From assembly GCA_026399755.1 (NCBI GenBank), contig JAPLQI010000043.1:1-44233 (forward strand): 44,233 bases of DNA, in the 5' to 3' direction. A program made the translations under genes and the position numbers. Positions 25,559-34,550 of this stretch are shown here, piece by piece (position 1 is the stretch's first letter; each line of letters starts with the position of its first letter). The notes below the pieces were generated by a model. That model did no database searches and was not told the DNA's origin. It saw only the letters and a program-made list of their open reading frames with translations. The stretch comes from Pseudomonadota bacterium. Lineage in GTDB: Bacteria > Pseudomonadota > Gammaproteobacteria > Burkholderiales > Chitinibacteraceae.

Positions 25559-26046
25559 GCTTTGGCCTGCCAAAAACGAATACCCCAAGTCCCTGCAATC
25601 AAGCCGCTAAAACCCAATAGCGCCAATACGGGTAAGGACATGCCAAATAGACTCCAATCGATCACACCGCACTCGCCATGGCCTGTCAGCACACCTTTGA
25701 AAACCTGCAGCCACGGCTGCGTTTCCATTAGGTAATTCAGCCCCGGCCCGCAGGAAGGTAATTGGCTAGGATCAATAAAATACTGAATCGCCACATGTCT
25801 TGCAGCAACGCCCGCCCCAGCCAAGCCCACAATGGTGAGAACAATGGGCCAGAAACGGCTTGCTTTAGGCAGGGGAATCGCAGCGGAGCATAAAGACAAC
25901 AAACCAAAGGTAATAAAAGCCACGCGCTGGAAAATACACAGCGGGCATGGGCTTAAAAATTGAGTTCTTTCTAGGTAAATTGCAAAAGCAATCGTACTTG
26001 CACAAAAGAGAGATAGGGCCAAATGGCCCAAACGCCAACGCAACAT
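25555..26046 (-). CDS. dsbB: Disulphide bond formation protein B
   Basis: This inner membrane quinone reductase reoxidises periplasmic DsbA. The 163-aa product has four hydrophobic segments. The first redox pair is C34/C37 in the CPLC motif, and the second pair is C99 (SCGPGLNYL) and C126 (GECGVIDWS) in the second periplasmic loop, as in the family. The start is ATG 26046, with GGAG five bases upstream. It is the first gene of a dsbB-oxyR-reductase series with a common thiol-redox theme. Confidence 0.93.
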   Translation of the reverse strand: MLRWRLGHLALSLFCASTIAFAIYLERTQFLSPCPLCIFQRVAFITFGLLSLCSAAIPLPKASRFWPIVLTIVGLAGAGVAARHVAIQYFIDPSQLPSCGPGLNYLMETQPWLQVFKGVLTGHGECGVIDWSLFGMSLPVLALLGFSGLIAGTWGIRFWQAKA

Positions 26047-26250
26047 ACACACTCCGACAGCCAGTCAATAGATACAGACTATTCTATCAGCCAACTCGAT
26101 CAAGAGGGAGTTGATGACAAGGCAAGCATTGCCTAGATCGCTCTGTGCTGACTGCAATATTGTGATTTCTTACGATTATTTAGCAGAAATTGCGCAGCAA
26201 AAGCCATTCTTGGTACACGGAGGCGAGAGAGAACACTCAGGGTATCTTTT

Positions 26251-26309
26251 GTAGGGCGGGTGAAACCCGCGTATTTTTCCGCATCGCTCGCGGATTTCAC
26301 CCGCCCTAC
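26251..26309. repeat. Palindromic repeat family A, copy after the patatin gene
   Basis: The arm starting GTAGGGCGGGTGAAACCCGC (26251-26271) faces 26289-26309 with a single mismatch (GGATT for GGGTT). The loop matches that of the 16.9 kb copy. The whole 26047-26353 gap otherwise holds no gene. Confidence 0.9.
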
Positions 26310-26353
26310 GATGATTTAATGTTGCACATGTGAGATATATATTCTCCAGCTCA

Positions 26354-27535
26354 TCAATCTGGATTTTGATCTCCACTATCAATTGATAAAAAGTCCCGCA
26401 GCTCCTGTTCTTTTTCCATCGCATCGCGGTAGCCCAGCTCGATGAGCTTGCGTGAATAGCCACTACAAAATAATAAGTAACTAGCGATCACCGAGCCTTG
26501 ATGTCGGAAAGCGCCCATCCCGCCAAGTAAAAAGCGCATTCCCACTGGAAACTCAAATTTAAAAGCAATGGCCAGACGCTCTAATGGCTGAGAAGGCGAA
26601 ATCGCTAATACTTTAATGGGCCGCAAGCCCAAGGGAAGCTGGCTCAACAATTCTGCGGGCATTGAGGCCAGCGTGTGATTAATACGTGTCAATCTTTCTA
26701 AATCTGTATCTAAGCTATCCAAAAAAATACTATTCATTAAGTGCCCCATGACTTGCGCCAACGTAGGATAGCGAGTGTGTTTTTCTCGGGCCGAAAGATC
26801 CGCCACCTGCGGCGCAACCCCAATCACTAAAATACGCTCAGCGCCTAAATGAATAGCGGGGCTAATTGGCGCAATTTGCCGCACCGTGCCATCACCAAAA
26901 AATTCTCGATGCAATCGCACTGCAGGAAATAATAGCGGAATCGCCGCAGAGGCCATCAGATGATCCACACTAATGCTGGCCTTCACCCCCACTCTGGAGG
27001 CGCGATGCCATGCCTCTAAATCTGCAGCGCCTTGAAAAAACGATACCGATTGCCCCGAGGTATAGCCCGAAGCCGAGATTGATAAAGCCCTTAAAGCCCC
27101 CGCTTCTATGCTCTGCTGAATACCTGAAAAATCTACTCTATCGACCAGCAGATCACGCAGCGGCGCATTATTTAAAAAAGCCCGTGGATTATATTTACCT
27201 AAGCCACCCAAAAATAAAGACAGCAACCAATGCCCCGCCGTGGCCAATAATTGCCCGAGCGAAGCGTGATAAATCATTTCGGGGCTTAATCCCTGCCAGA
27301 GCCTTGCCAATTCAAATACCGAGCGGCGAAAACGCGCAGCTCCTGCAGCAAGCGCAACCGCATTAATGCCACCAGCTGAAGTGCCGCAAATAATAGGAAA
27401 TGGGTTGGCTGCGCCCTTGGGCAATAATTTAGCAATTGCCAGCAAAACGCCCACTTGATAGGCCGCCCTCGCACCGCCACCAGACAAAATCAAGGCGGTG
27501 TTACTTAGATGAGTCTGCATCCGTTTGACCGACAT
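26354..27535 (-). CDS. Patatin-like phospholipase
   Basis: The 393-aa protein has the patatin Ser-Asp dyad: the oxyanion motif LSGGGARAAYQVGVL at about residues 18-32, the nucleophile Ser53 in GTSAGGIN, and the catalytic Asp215 in FFGDGTVRQ. Such enzymes hydrolyse acyl chains of lipids; the substrate is unknown. There is no signal peptide, so it is cytoplasmic or peripheral. The start is ATG 27535, with AAGGGG six bases upstream; the longer frame to 27583 lacks a ribosome binding site. The C-terminal 150 residues are outside the patatin core and I do not recognise them. Confidence 0.87.
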   Translation of the reverse strand: MSVKRMQTHLSNTALILSGGGARAAYQVGVLLAIAKLLPKGAANPFPIICGTSAGGINAVALAAGAARFRRSVFELARLWQGLSPEMIYHASLGQLLATAGHWLLSLFLGGLGKYNPRAFLNNAPLRDLLVDRVDFSGIQQSIEAGALRALSISASGYTSGQSVSFFQGAADLEAWHRASRVGVKASISVDHLMASAAIPLLFPAVRLHREFFGDGTVRQIAPISPAIHLGAERILVIGVAPQVADLSAREKHTRYPTLAQVMGHLMNSIFLDSLDTDLERLTRINHTLASMPAELLSQLPLGLRPIKVLAISPSQPLERLAIAFKFEFPVGMRFLLGGMGAFRHQGSVIASYLLFCSGYSRKLIELGYRDAMEKEQELRDFLSIDSGDQNPD

Positions 27536-27719
27536 CACTCGCCCCTTTATATCAATGGCATATACGTGCCATGCGCAAGACATTTTTATAAGTATTCTCT
27601 TACGCTAGCCCCCCACCCCTGTTGCCGCAAGGCGCATTAAATGCACAAGCAACAAAAGTAAGCATTAAAGGGAAATTTGTTACAAAACTGCCAATTATTA
27701 AGAAAAGACGAAATAGCAA

Positions 27720-27749
27720 TTAGTCTTCTTACGCGCTTTTCGGTATAAT
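27720..27749 (+). promoter_or_regulatory. Probable sigma-70 promoter of guaB
   Basis: A perfect TATAAT lies at 27744-27749, 30 bp upstream of the guaB start. The -35 is poor (TTAGTC at 27720-27725, 18-bp spacing). AAGGA (27765-27769) is the ribosome binding site, nine bases before ATG 27779. Confidence 0.6.
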
Positions 27750-27778
27750 GCCGTTTTGGCGACTAAGGATTCTGCACC

Positions 27779-29248
27779 ATGCGCGTGATTCAGAAGGCCC
27801 TCACCTTTGACGATGTACTTCTCGTCCCGGCCCACTCAAATATCCTCCCACGTGATGTCGATTTATCGACGCAATTCACTCGCAATATTCGCCTGAATCT
27901 TCCGCTGGTTTCTGCAGCGATGGATACAGTGACCGAGGCCCGCCTCGCCATTGCTCTTGCCCAAGAAGGCGGCATGGGGATTATTCATAAGAATATGACC
28001 CCTGTTATGCAAGCGAAAGAAGTATCCAAAGTTAAACGCTACGAATCAGGCATTGTAAAGGATCCGATTACAGTATCCCCAGACATGCTCGTTCGCGACG
28101 TTCACGAACTCACCCGTCAGCATAAAATCTCCGGCTTGCCTGTGATCGATAAATCCGGCCAATTGGTCGGCATCGTCACCAACCGCGATTTGCGTTTTGA
28201 AACGCGTCTTGACGAGGCAGTCAGCAGCATCATGACGCCTAAAGAGCGTTTAATTACGGTCAACGAAGGCGATTCAATTGAAACCGCCCGCGTGCTGATG
28301 CACGAGCACCGCCTTGAGCGCGTGTTAGTGATCGACGAAAACTTCAAGCTCAAAGGCTTGATTACCGTTAAAGATTTGATCAAGACGTCCGAGCACCCAT
28401 TCGCAGCTAAAGACGATCAAGGTCGTTTACGTTGCGGCGCTGCAGTTGGCGTTGGCGCTGGCACCGAAGAGCGCGTAAAGCTGCTTTCCGAGGCAGGCGT
28501 GGATGTCATCGTGGTGGATACTGCCCACGGCCACAGCCAAGGCGTGATCGATCGCGTACGCTGGGTTAAGCAAAACTTCCCACACATTCAAGTGATTGGC
28601 GGCAACATCGCCACCGCTGCAGCCGCTTTAGCCTTGGCTGAAGCCGGTGCCGATGCGGTTAAAGTAGGGATAGGCCCAGGCTCAATCTGCACCACACGTA
28701 TCGTGGCAGGCGTAGGCGTTCCGCAAATTACTGCGGTGGCCAATGTGGCTGAAGCGTTGGCTGGTACAGGCATTCCTTTGATTGCTGACGGCGGTATTCG
28801 CTACTCTGGCGATATCTCTAAAGCCATCGCAGCGGGCGCAAGCTCGGTGATGTTGGGCGGTTTATTTGGCGGCACAGACGAAGCGCCGGGTGAAGTTGAG
28901 CTATACCAAGGCCGCACTTACAAGAGCTACCGTGGTATGGGCTCTTTAGGCGCAATGGCCGGTAGCAATGGCTCGTCTGATCGCTACTTCCAAGACAATG
29001 TAAACAACGCCGACAAGCTGGTTCCAGAAGGCATTGAAGGCCGCGTTGCTTACAAAGGCCCAATTACCGCCATCATCCATCAATTGATGGGTGGCTTGCG
29101 TTCTTCTATGGGTTATTTGGGCTGCAAAAACATCACAGAAATCCACGAAAAAGCCGAATTTGTGCAAATCACCGCCGCCGGCATTCGTGAATCGCACGTG
29201 CATGATGTGCAAATCACCAAAGAAGCACCGAATTACCATACCGATTAA
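27779..29248 (+). CDS. guaB: Inosine-5'-monophosphate dehydrogenase
   Basis: The enzyme oxidises IMP to XMP with NAD, the committed step of GMP synthesis. The 489-aa product has the N-terminal barrel part ([20 protein letters not shown]) and two CBS domains at about residues 95-205 ([27 protein letters not shown]). The catalytic loop [11 protein letters not shown] follows, with the nucleophile Cys at residue 304, then the [11 protein letters not shown] phosphate site and the mobile flap [11 protein letters not shown]. Length and order fit the family. A terminator follows; guaA is not adjacent. Confidence 0.97.
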   Translation: MRVIQKALTFDDVLLVPAHSNILPRDVDLSTQFTRNIRLNLPLVSAAMDTVTEARLAIALAQEGGMGIIHKNMTPVMQAKEVSKVKRYESGIVKDPITVSPDMLVRDVHELTRQHKISGLPVIDKSGQLVGIVTNRDLRFETRLDEAVSSIMTPKERLITVNEGDSIETARVLMHEHRLERVLVIDENFKLKGLITVKDLIKTSEHPFAAKDDQGRLRCGAAVGVGAGTEERVKLLSEAGVDVIVVDTAHGHSQGVIDRVRWVKQNFPHIQVIGGNIATAAAALALAEAGADAVKVGIGPGSICTTRIVAGVGVPQITAVANVAEALAGTGIPLIADGGIRYSGDISKAIAAGASSVMLGGLFGGTDEAPGEVELYQGRTYKSYRGMGSLGAMAGSNGSSDRYFQDNVNNADKLVPEGIEGRVAYKGPITAIIHQLMGGLRSSMGYLGCKNITEIHEKAEFVQITAAGIRESHVHDVQITKEAPNYHTD

Positions 29249-29268
29249 TCATCGATTACTCGCTATGC

Positions 29269-29300
29269 AAAAAGACCGGGATTTATTCCGGTCTTTTTTT
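29269..29300. terminator. Bidirectional rho-independent terminator
   Basis: AAAAAGACCGG (29269-29279) pairs with CCGGTCTTTTT (29288-29298), with T-runs on both strands. It ends guaB and also the convergent pilus operon. Confidence 0.88.
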
Positions 29301-29335
29301 ATTTAAACGCCCAAAGCCACTTGCCCTACTTCACA

Positions 29336-29782
29336 TCAAGGCGAAATAGTCAGCACCACGTAATCCTCATAATTACCCACATCCACCTGCTGCAAAGGGG
29401 GAATCACGCCACAAAAATAGATGGGCATCACGATACCAGCCGAAACTGAAGCACTTAAAGCATCCTTGCCCGTACCCAGCTCAGGCGCTTTGCATGTTGA
29501 TTTATAAAGGTGATAACGAAGCTGGCTACTGCCACCACTTATATTGCGCATTTTTCTTTCATTAATGGTGCCCGAAACCTGGCTAGGGCCAAACGAGATC
29601 GTCAGCTTGGCAGCTTGTGTGCAGCTGGCTGTAATGAGCTCTTGCCTAATTGTTTCGGTCCCTAAGCTTGGAGCGTATTGCCCAAAAGCCACTTCTTGTA
29701 CCGACCCAAAGGAGCACATCCCCGCCAAGGAATACGCGGGTAGTAAAACACCCACAATACCGATGATTTTTTTAACTAACAC
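29336..29782 (-). CDS. Spore coat U-domain protein, probable pilus tip subunit
   Basis: The 148-aa exported protein has a short signal peptide (to about SLAG) and a single SCPU domain. The C-terminal strand signature is VGNYEDYVVLTISP, and four Cys probably form disulphides. Being last in a pilin, pilin, chaperone, usher series, it matches the place of CsuE, the tip adhesin of archaic chaperone-usher pili. It is, however, about half the length of a two-domain CsuE, so a one-domain tip or cap is more likely. GTG 29782 is chosen because AGGGAG is seven bases upstream, inside the end of the usher gene. Confidence 0.75.
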   Translation of the reverse strand: MLVKKIIGIVGVLLPAYSLAGMCSFGSVQEVAFGQYAPSLGTETIRQELITASCTQAAKLTISFGPSQVSGTINERKMRNISGGSSQLRYHLYKSTCKAPELGTGKDALSASVSAGIVMPIYFCGVIPPLQQVDVGNYEDYVVLTISP

Positions 29783-29785
29783 TCG

Positions 29786-32044
29786 CTACTCCCTGCCACA
29801 GATTAAATCACCCAGATCCAGCACTTCACCCGCAGCATCAGGCACTTCAATCCACGCCGTGCAAGGCAAACCCTTGTTTTGTATTTCAAATGCGTATTTG
29901 CCCGGCACGATGTCTTCCTGATAGATTTTCCCATTGATATCGGTCATGACAAGCAACTCGCCATCGACCTGCTTTAAGCGCATCGGCGTATTGATATAGG
30001 GCTGCTGCTGGGCATCCAGAATACGCGCTTCAAAAGCACGGATTTTCTTGGCCGCAAAAGCTACTCGCCGCCCCATGTTTTGCCCTGGCATCACATCAAG
30101 ACGCAGCTGTGGCAAGGAGTATTCAATAGGAATATCATCCTGCACCAAGGCAATTTGCTGTTGCCCATAATTACTTAATTCTGGCACCCACAAATAGCCG
30201 TCTTCATCGGTATGGCCAATCAACTGGCTATTTTGCGTAACGCCCACCCCAGACAAGCCTTCACTTTGTACCAAAGCAAAGCTTTGGTTAATGGGCCGAC
30301 TTGCGCCCCACAAGCCATCCACATAAGCCACAGCGCCTTCGGCAGCCACTCTGTAACTACTACGGCCATCGTATTGCCTTGCGCTTGCGGTGAGTTGAGA
30401 TTGCGCAAATCGCCCTTGCACATAAGCATCCTGCGATGTTCCTACCCGATCATGCTCTGTATTAAAACGATAGGACCACCCCTCGCCTGCTGGGGTATTT
30501 TTGGCGTAATAGGCATTAATTCTTTGCTGATTCAATTCATCACGCTGCATACCCATGCCTGCCGATTGATTGCCATCGAATAGCCAAGTTAAATTAACAA
30601 AGCCCTGCGTGCCATTGTTCCGAAGTGAAAGCGATGCAGACACCGAGAAGTTCCGAGCCGGGCTTGCAGAAAAACTCAGCCTTAAAGCATTTGCTGTTTC
30701 TGCCGTTCCTCCTGTTTGGCGCATTAAATCTATGCCCCAGTTACCCAGATTTTCACTCCCAAAACCAAAGCCCACGCTGCCATTCCATGCAGATACAGGC
30801 AAATCAAACATTGCGGGCAAGTAATGAGTACTTTGCTGCTGCAACATAGCGCGCACATTAAAAGCCTGCTCTTCATAGCGATAGTTAAACAAGCTAGCCT
30901 GCCCCTGATCTTCGCCATTTTTGGCCCAAGACGCCGCAGCTCCCAGCACGCCGTAATCGCCCAAGCGGATATTTGCCAAAGCGCCTGCGCTTTGATGCCC
31001 CGAAGTGCGCTCTGCACGTAAACCCACGGTCAGATAATCATTTACCCCATAGCGGTGCAAGCCCGTAAAAGCCATTCCCTGATATTGATCAAAACCGTCT
31101 TTTCGCTCCACGCCCGCATTGTAATTAAACTCGTGCAAGCCGGATTTCAGCAGGGAGTCATCAAAATAATAGGGCAAGTTATAAACCTGACGATTGCCAT
31201 ACTGATCTCTCACCACCACCGATATATCTTGAAAACCAGAGAAATAGCTCAAGTCTTGAAACTGATACATCCCCGGCTGAAGATCAACATTTTTGACAAT
31301 CACGCCATTGATGTAAATTTCTGCCTTAGATGGGCTGGTGATCGGCGCGCCGCCATTTAAGCCCGGCTTTGTTTCAAAATAAGGCTGCATCGAAAACACA
31401 CGGCTTACGCCTATCCCCGCCATCGATACACCGCGCCCCAAAGCCCCTGCTGTGGATGAAATATCCCCTAGCGTGATGCGCATCATTTGATCGGGGCTAT
31501 CGTAGCTCAGCGTACTATCCAGCCGCAGCCAGCCTTGGTCTTGGCTTTGATAATCATGGCGGCTACGTAGATTCCAGCCCTGTGTGGCCATATTTAATGT
31601 AGGCGCAAAGCCAATCACCGCTTGCCCGCTTACATCCCTACCTGCCGACACTGCATAGTTTAAATAAGCCGATGTGCCGCCCTGCCAAGGCTGAATATGA
31701 TTTTGCTGGGAGAAACTCGATGTCTGTAGTGGTAATAAAGTAGGATCAGCCTGAAGATTGGCTTGCAACAAATCCAAATTAAGCTCGGCCTTTACGCCGG
31801 TGATTTGATCCAGCCGCACAAAACGGCGCCCAGCAAACAACTGGCTACTGCCCTTTACCTCACTCAAGCCCATGCCTTTTAAAGCATCCGCATCCAGCCA
31901 ATAAATATCGGCATCCATCCGAGCTTCAAGATCCCCTTTCGCCATGCCATTTAGCATGATATTAAGGATCAGCGGCTCGGCAGCAGCACTTGCAAAGCGG
32001 CTGCTACATAAAAGCACAAGCCATAAGGCGATCTTACGTGCCAT
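29786..32044 (-). CDS. Outer membrane usher of an archaic chaperone-usher pilus
   Basis: The 752-aa protein has a signal peptide (MARKIALWLVLLCSSRFASA) and the N-terminal chaperone-binding domain. A long beta-barrel with the plug follows, including VSRVFSMQPYFETKPGLNGG and AEIYINGVIVKNVDLQPGMY. The C-terminal domains include GVTQNSQLIGHTDEDGYLWV and PGKYAFEIQNKGLPCTAWIE. It makes the outer membrane pore through which pilins pass from the chaperone. It is typical in length for the CsuD-like group. Its ATG overlaps the chaperone stop (TGATG), showing translational coupling. Confidence 0.92.
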   Translation of the reverse strand: MARKIALWLVLLCSSRFASAAAEPLILNIMLNGMAKGDLEARMDADIYWLDADALKGMGLSEVKGSSQLFAGRRFVRLDQITGVKAELNLDLLQANLQADPTLLPLQTSSFSQQNHIQPWQGGTSAYLNYAVSAGRDVSGQAVIGFAPTLNMATQGWNLRSRHDYQSQDQGWLRLDSTLSYDSPDQMMRITLGDISSTAGALGRGVSMAGIGVSRVFSMQPYFETKPGLNGGAPITSPSKAEIYINGVIVKNVDLQPGMYQFQDLSYFSGFQDISVVVRDQYGNRQVYNLPYYFDDSLLKSGLHEFNYNAGVERKDGFDQYQGMAFTGLHRYGVNDYLTVGLRAERTSGHQSAGALANIRLGDYGVLGAAASWAKNGEDQGQASLFNYRYEEQAFNVRAMLQQQSTHYLPAMFDLPVSAWNGSVGFGFGSENLGNWGIDLMRQTGGTAETANALRLSFSASPARNFSVSASLSLRNNGTQGFVNLTWLFDGNQSAGMGMQRDELNQQRINAYYAKNTPAGEGWSYRFNTEHDRVGTSQDAYVQGRFAQSQLTASARQYDGRSSYRVAAEGAVAYVDGLWGASRPINQSFALVQSEGLSGVGVTQNSQLIGHTDEDGYLWVPELSNYGQQQIALVQDDIPIEYSLPQLRLDVMPGQNMGRRVAFAAKKIRAFEARILDAQQQPYINTPMRLKQVDGELLVMTDINGKIYQEDIVPGKYAFEIQNKGLPCTAWIEVPDAAGEVLDLGDLICGRE

Positions 32045-32763
32045 CACTTACAGGCCGTTGCAGCAATATCTAAAGGCACACTCAGGGTATGGAGATCAAA
32101 AGACACATCAATTTGATGATGGCCTGGCGAGCAATGCGCAAGTGGGAAGTGGTAATCGCGCTCTGTCCCCGCCAATAAATACCATGCGCTAAATTCTTGC
32201 TGATCCAGTTTTAGCGTTTCACTTTTTAACGAAGACAATCTTAAAGTAGCATTGCCGGTGTTTTTTAGCCTAAAGCTGAATTCACCTTTTTTAAGCTGCG
32301 TATTGTCCATGGCCGCAGCCAAGCTTAAAGAGGCTGGCTGAACAAAAATCGGCACACCAAAACTCAACACCATCGATAACTGAGAGCTACCCACCTCGCT
32401 TTTAAGCGGTGGCTGCTCATTCACATACAGACGATAAGCCAGCTCATTGGCGGCTCTTGGCACCCGCAAACCGATACGCACTACGCGCTGGCTATGCGGC
32501 GCGATTTCCGCCTGCTTTGGGAAAAACAGCAGATCGCTGGTGTCGCTATACAGATCTTCGCCAGCGGCATCTTGCGCCCAGCGCTTAGCGTCGAGCGCCA
32601 CACGCAAAGGGGTGTCTCCCACATTAGCAATCGTAATTGAAGAGGTTTTATCTTTAGCGGCAAAATCAAGGCGCACTGGCGACACAGAAAACTGCGCGGC
32701 AAAAGCACCGGCGCAAAACAAGCTGATCCATCCAGCCAATAAGCGAATCAAGACCTTTTGCAT
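32044..32763 (-). CDS. Periplasmic pilus chaperone (Csu-type)
   Basis: The 239-aa product has a signal peptide ending near GAFAA, then an N-terminal immunoglobulin-like PapD domain (QFSVSPVRLDFAAKDKTSSI; RVVRIGLRVPRAANELAYRL) and a second beta domain from about residue 150. It should bind SCPU pilins by donor-strand complementation and hand them to the usher encoded just downstream. Residues ELAYRLYVNEQPP fit the archaic (sigma-clade) family. A 378-bp gap separates it from the upstream pilin gene, so it may have its own promoter. Confidence 0.9.
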   Translation of the reverse strand: MQKVLIRLLAGWISLFCAGAFAAQFSVSPVRLDFAAKDKTSSITIANVGDTPLRVALDAKRWAQDAAGEDLYSDTSDLLFFPKQAEIAPHSQRVVRIGLRVPRAANELAYRLYVNEQPPLKSEVGSSQLSMVLSFGVPIFVQPASLSLAAAMDNTQLKKGEFSFRLKNTGNATLRLSSLKSETLKLDQQEFSAWYLLAGTERDYHFPLAHCSPGHHQIDVSFDLHTLSVPLDIAATACK

Positions 32764-33141
32764 AACAGGCTCTTTGAAGTAATTGAAGTCAGGTTAGATC
32801 ACGCCACCCACCTGCCCCGAATAGGGCTAGGCCAAGCTTGACGCAAGAATAGAAAGACACGGCCCGATAACCTTGCTGCTTTTGCAACAAAAAGGCACAC
32901 ATCTTTAGGGAAGCTCTGATTAAATCATCACACCAAAATGTTTTATCTGGACCCAGTGCAAATGTAGGATTCCTAGCTAAACCGAAAGAAACCGGGATGG
33001 CGAAATCGAAGATTGCAGGGTTCCCCTAGGGAGGCCACACCTTAATCATCACACCACATGCTTTTTTTTGAAACCCAGCGTGCACACTGGATTTTTGTCT
33101 AAGCAGGTGCAATGAAACGGAGTACCTCTTTAGCAGATTGC
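32764..33141. other. Intergenic stretch with an imperfect 50-bp direct repeat
   Basis: No gene was found. ATCATCACACCA occurs at 32924-32935 and again at 33045-33056. In each case similar sequence follows (ATG, T-run, CCCAG, TGCA, GGATT) over about 50 bp, so the unit is duplicated with 121-bp periodicity. The role is unknown. It lies inside the pilus operon between pilin and chaperone. Confidence 0.5.
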
Positions 33142-33600
33142 TTAAGGAGCGACAGTCAATACAACGGTATCGGCGTAATCACCTGCTTTAGCATTTTGAT
33201 ATGCATCGCCTGCTACGGTGGCCGTTAGTATGACTTTATTTTCTTTTAAACCGCCCTCGCCCACACCTTCTGTTTTATCTGCTTTCAGATTGTATTCAAT
33301 TAAATCACTGGCATCGCCGCTGGCAAGTTTAATATTCTTTTTACCTTCTGCACCATTCAAGCCATCATTCATCGCCACGGTGTAGCTGGTACCCTTAGAA
33401 CACCAGAAACTAATATCAGCTGTTATTTGTTTATCCGCCACAATACCGGGGGTCATATCAGGAATTGTCATAGTGACATCAGACGGACTTACAAAAGTGC
33501 AAACGGGCAATACCTTTCCTAATATATGGACATTTACATTAGCAGCAATGGCAGGAAAAGTAGCCGAGGCAAATAAAGTAGCCAAAATAATTTTTTTCAT
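33142..33600 (-). CDS. Spore coat U-domain pilin
   Basis: The 152-aa product has a signal peptide (MKKIILATLFASATFPAIAA) and one SCPU domain with the usual pattern. An early Cys occurs in LPVCTF, a second in SFWCSKGTSYTV, and a donor-strand-like end in AGDYADTVVLTVAP. It is of typical length for a structural subunit of Csu-type pili. GAGGG six bases before ATG 33600 supports the start. It probably assembles into the fibre through the chaperone and usher encoded downstream. Confidence 0.85.
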   Translation of the reverse strand: MKKIILATLFASATFPAIAANVNVHILGKVLPVCTFVSPSDVTMTIPDMTPGIVADKQITADISFWCSKGTSYTVAMNDGLNGAEGKKNIKLASGDASDLIEYNLKADKTEGVGEGGLKENKVILTATVAGDAYQNAKAGDYADTVVLTVAP

Positions 33601-33795
33601 TGAATCCCTCTTTTATTTAATAAAGCGAATTAAAAATAACGAGGGCAATTCTACAAGAAATTTCCTACAGCAATAAGCTAAATACTTTACAAAAAAAGGG
33701 TGATCTATATCATTAAAATGATTATTAAGGGGTACTTTTACATTGCATTAGAATTAACTTATATAGCGATAAAAAATTATCAGTATAAAAATAAA

Positions 33796-34260
33796 TTACG
33801 GATTTATCTTTAAAACAACTAAATCAGAATAATTCCCGACTTTAATTGCAAGGTAATCTGTACCGCGCACACTAGCACTTAGTTTCAGTGGAATAAGTAC
33901 AGCCTCCCCCGACCCCACACCACCACTCAGGCTACTTTGCAAGAAATAGGGCAGATAATCTCCACCCTTAGCATTAGCCATCTTTCTAGAGCGGCCCTGC
34001 CCTTGATTAAAGTAGAGGCCATTATCAAGCTCCACCTTATAGCGTGTGCCTTTAGAGCAGGAAAAACTCACCTCGCCTACCACGTTGCGATCTCCCTGCC
34101 CTGGCGTTAACCCACCAAAATCAAGCACCACATCATTCGGCCTTGCAAAGACACAGGTCCCCACCACTTCAGCACTCACACGCTGAGACTCTGCAAATGC
34201 TGAAAAAGAAAACAATACCAAGAACAAACAAGATGAAAATTGAAACATACGACTCATCAT
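33796..34260 (-). CDS. Spore coat U-domain pilin
   Basis: The 154-aa product has a signal peptide (to about SAFAES) and one SCPU domain with Cys in GTCVFARP and SFSCSKGTRYKV, and the end VGNYSDLVVLKINP. It is a paralogue of the next pilin downstream. ATG 34260 starts directly after the stop of the upstream short gene (TAAATG), with GGAG six bases ahead, so translation is coupled. ATG 34257 is an equally good start. Confidence 0.82.
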   Translation of the reverse strand: MMSRMFQFSSCLFLVLFSFSAFAESQRVSAEVVGTCVFARPNDVVLDFGGLTPGQGDRNVVGEVSFSCSKGTRYKVELDNGLYFNQGQGRSRKMANAKGGDYLPYFLQSSLSGGVGSGEAVLIPLKLSASVRGTDYLAIKVGNYSDLVVLKINP

Positions 34261-34494
34261 TTAAAACTCCATCACAATGCGCTCCACAGCCGATGCACCG
34301 CTATTCTCTATACGCTTAAATAAGCGCACAAAGTTTAAAGGCCGTGAGCAGATTGAAGTAGCTGCGCTTAGCGCAGATACTTTGTTAGAAATTGCGCAAC
34401 TGGGAAGCACCCTCGCTTGCACTTTTACATTAATCGCCCATGCTGATTGGGTAAATATGCAGCATAATACGCAGCCAAAAATGAATCGCATCAT
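34261..34494 (-). CDS. Short SCPU-like secreted protein, 77 aa
   Basis: The frame from ATG 34494 gives a signal peptide (MMRFIFGCVLCCIFTQSAWA). A mature part of only about 57 residues follows: INVKVQARVLPSCAIS, which mirrors the first strands of an SCPU domain, then a short middle and the ending GASAVERIVMEF, which mirrors its last strand. The central half of the domain is missing, with no frameshifted remnant nearby. It could be an internally deleted pilin or a minimal subunit. ATG 34491 and GTG 34512 are other possible starts. It is the first gene of the pilus operon and is coupled to the next. Confidence 0.55.
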   Translation of the reverse strand: MMRFIFGCVLCCIFTQSAWAINVKVQARVLPSCAISNKVSALSAATSICSRPLNFVRLFKRIENSGASAVERIVMEF

Positions 34495-34550
34495 ATTCTC
34501 AATAAAAACCACGTCGCAAGGTAATTAGTCTAAGAAAATGCTGATTCAAT

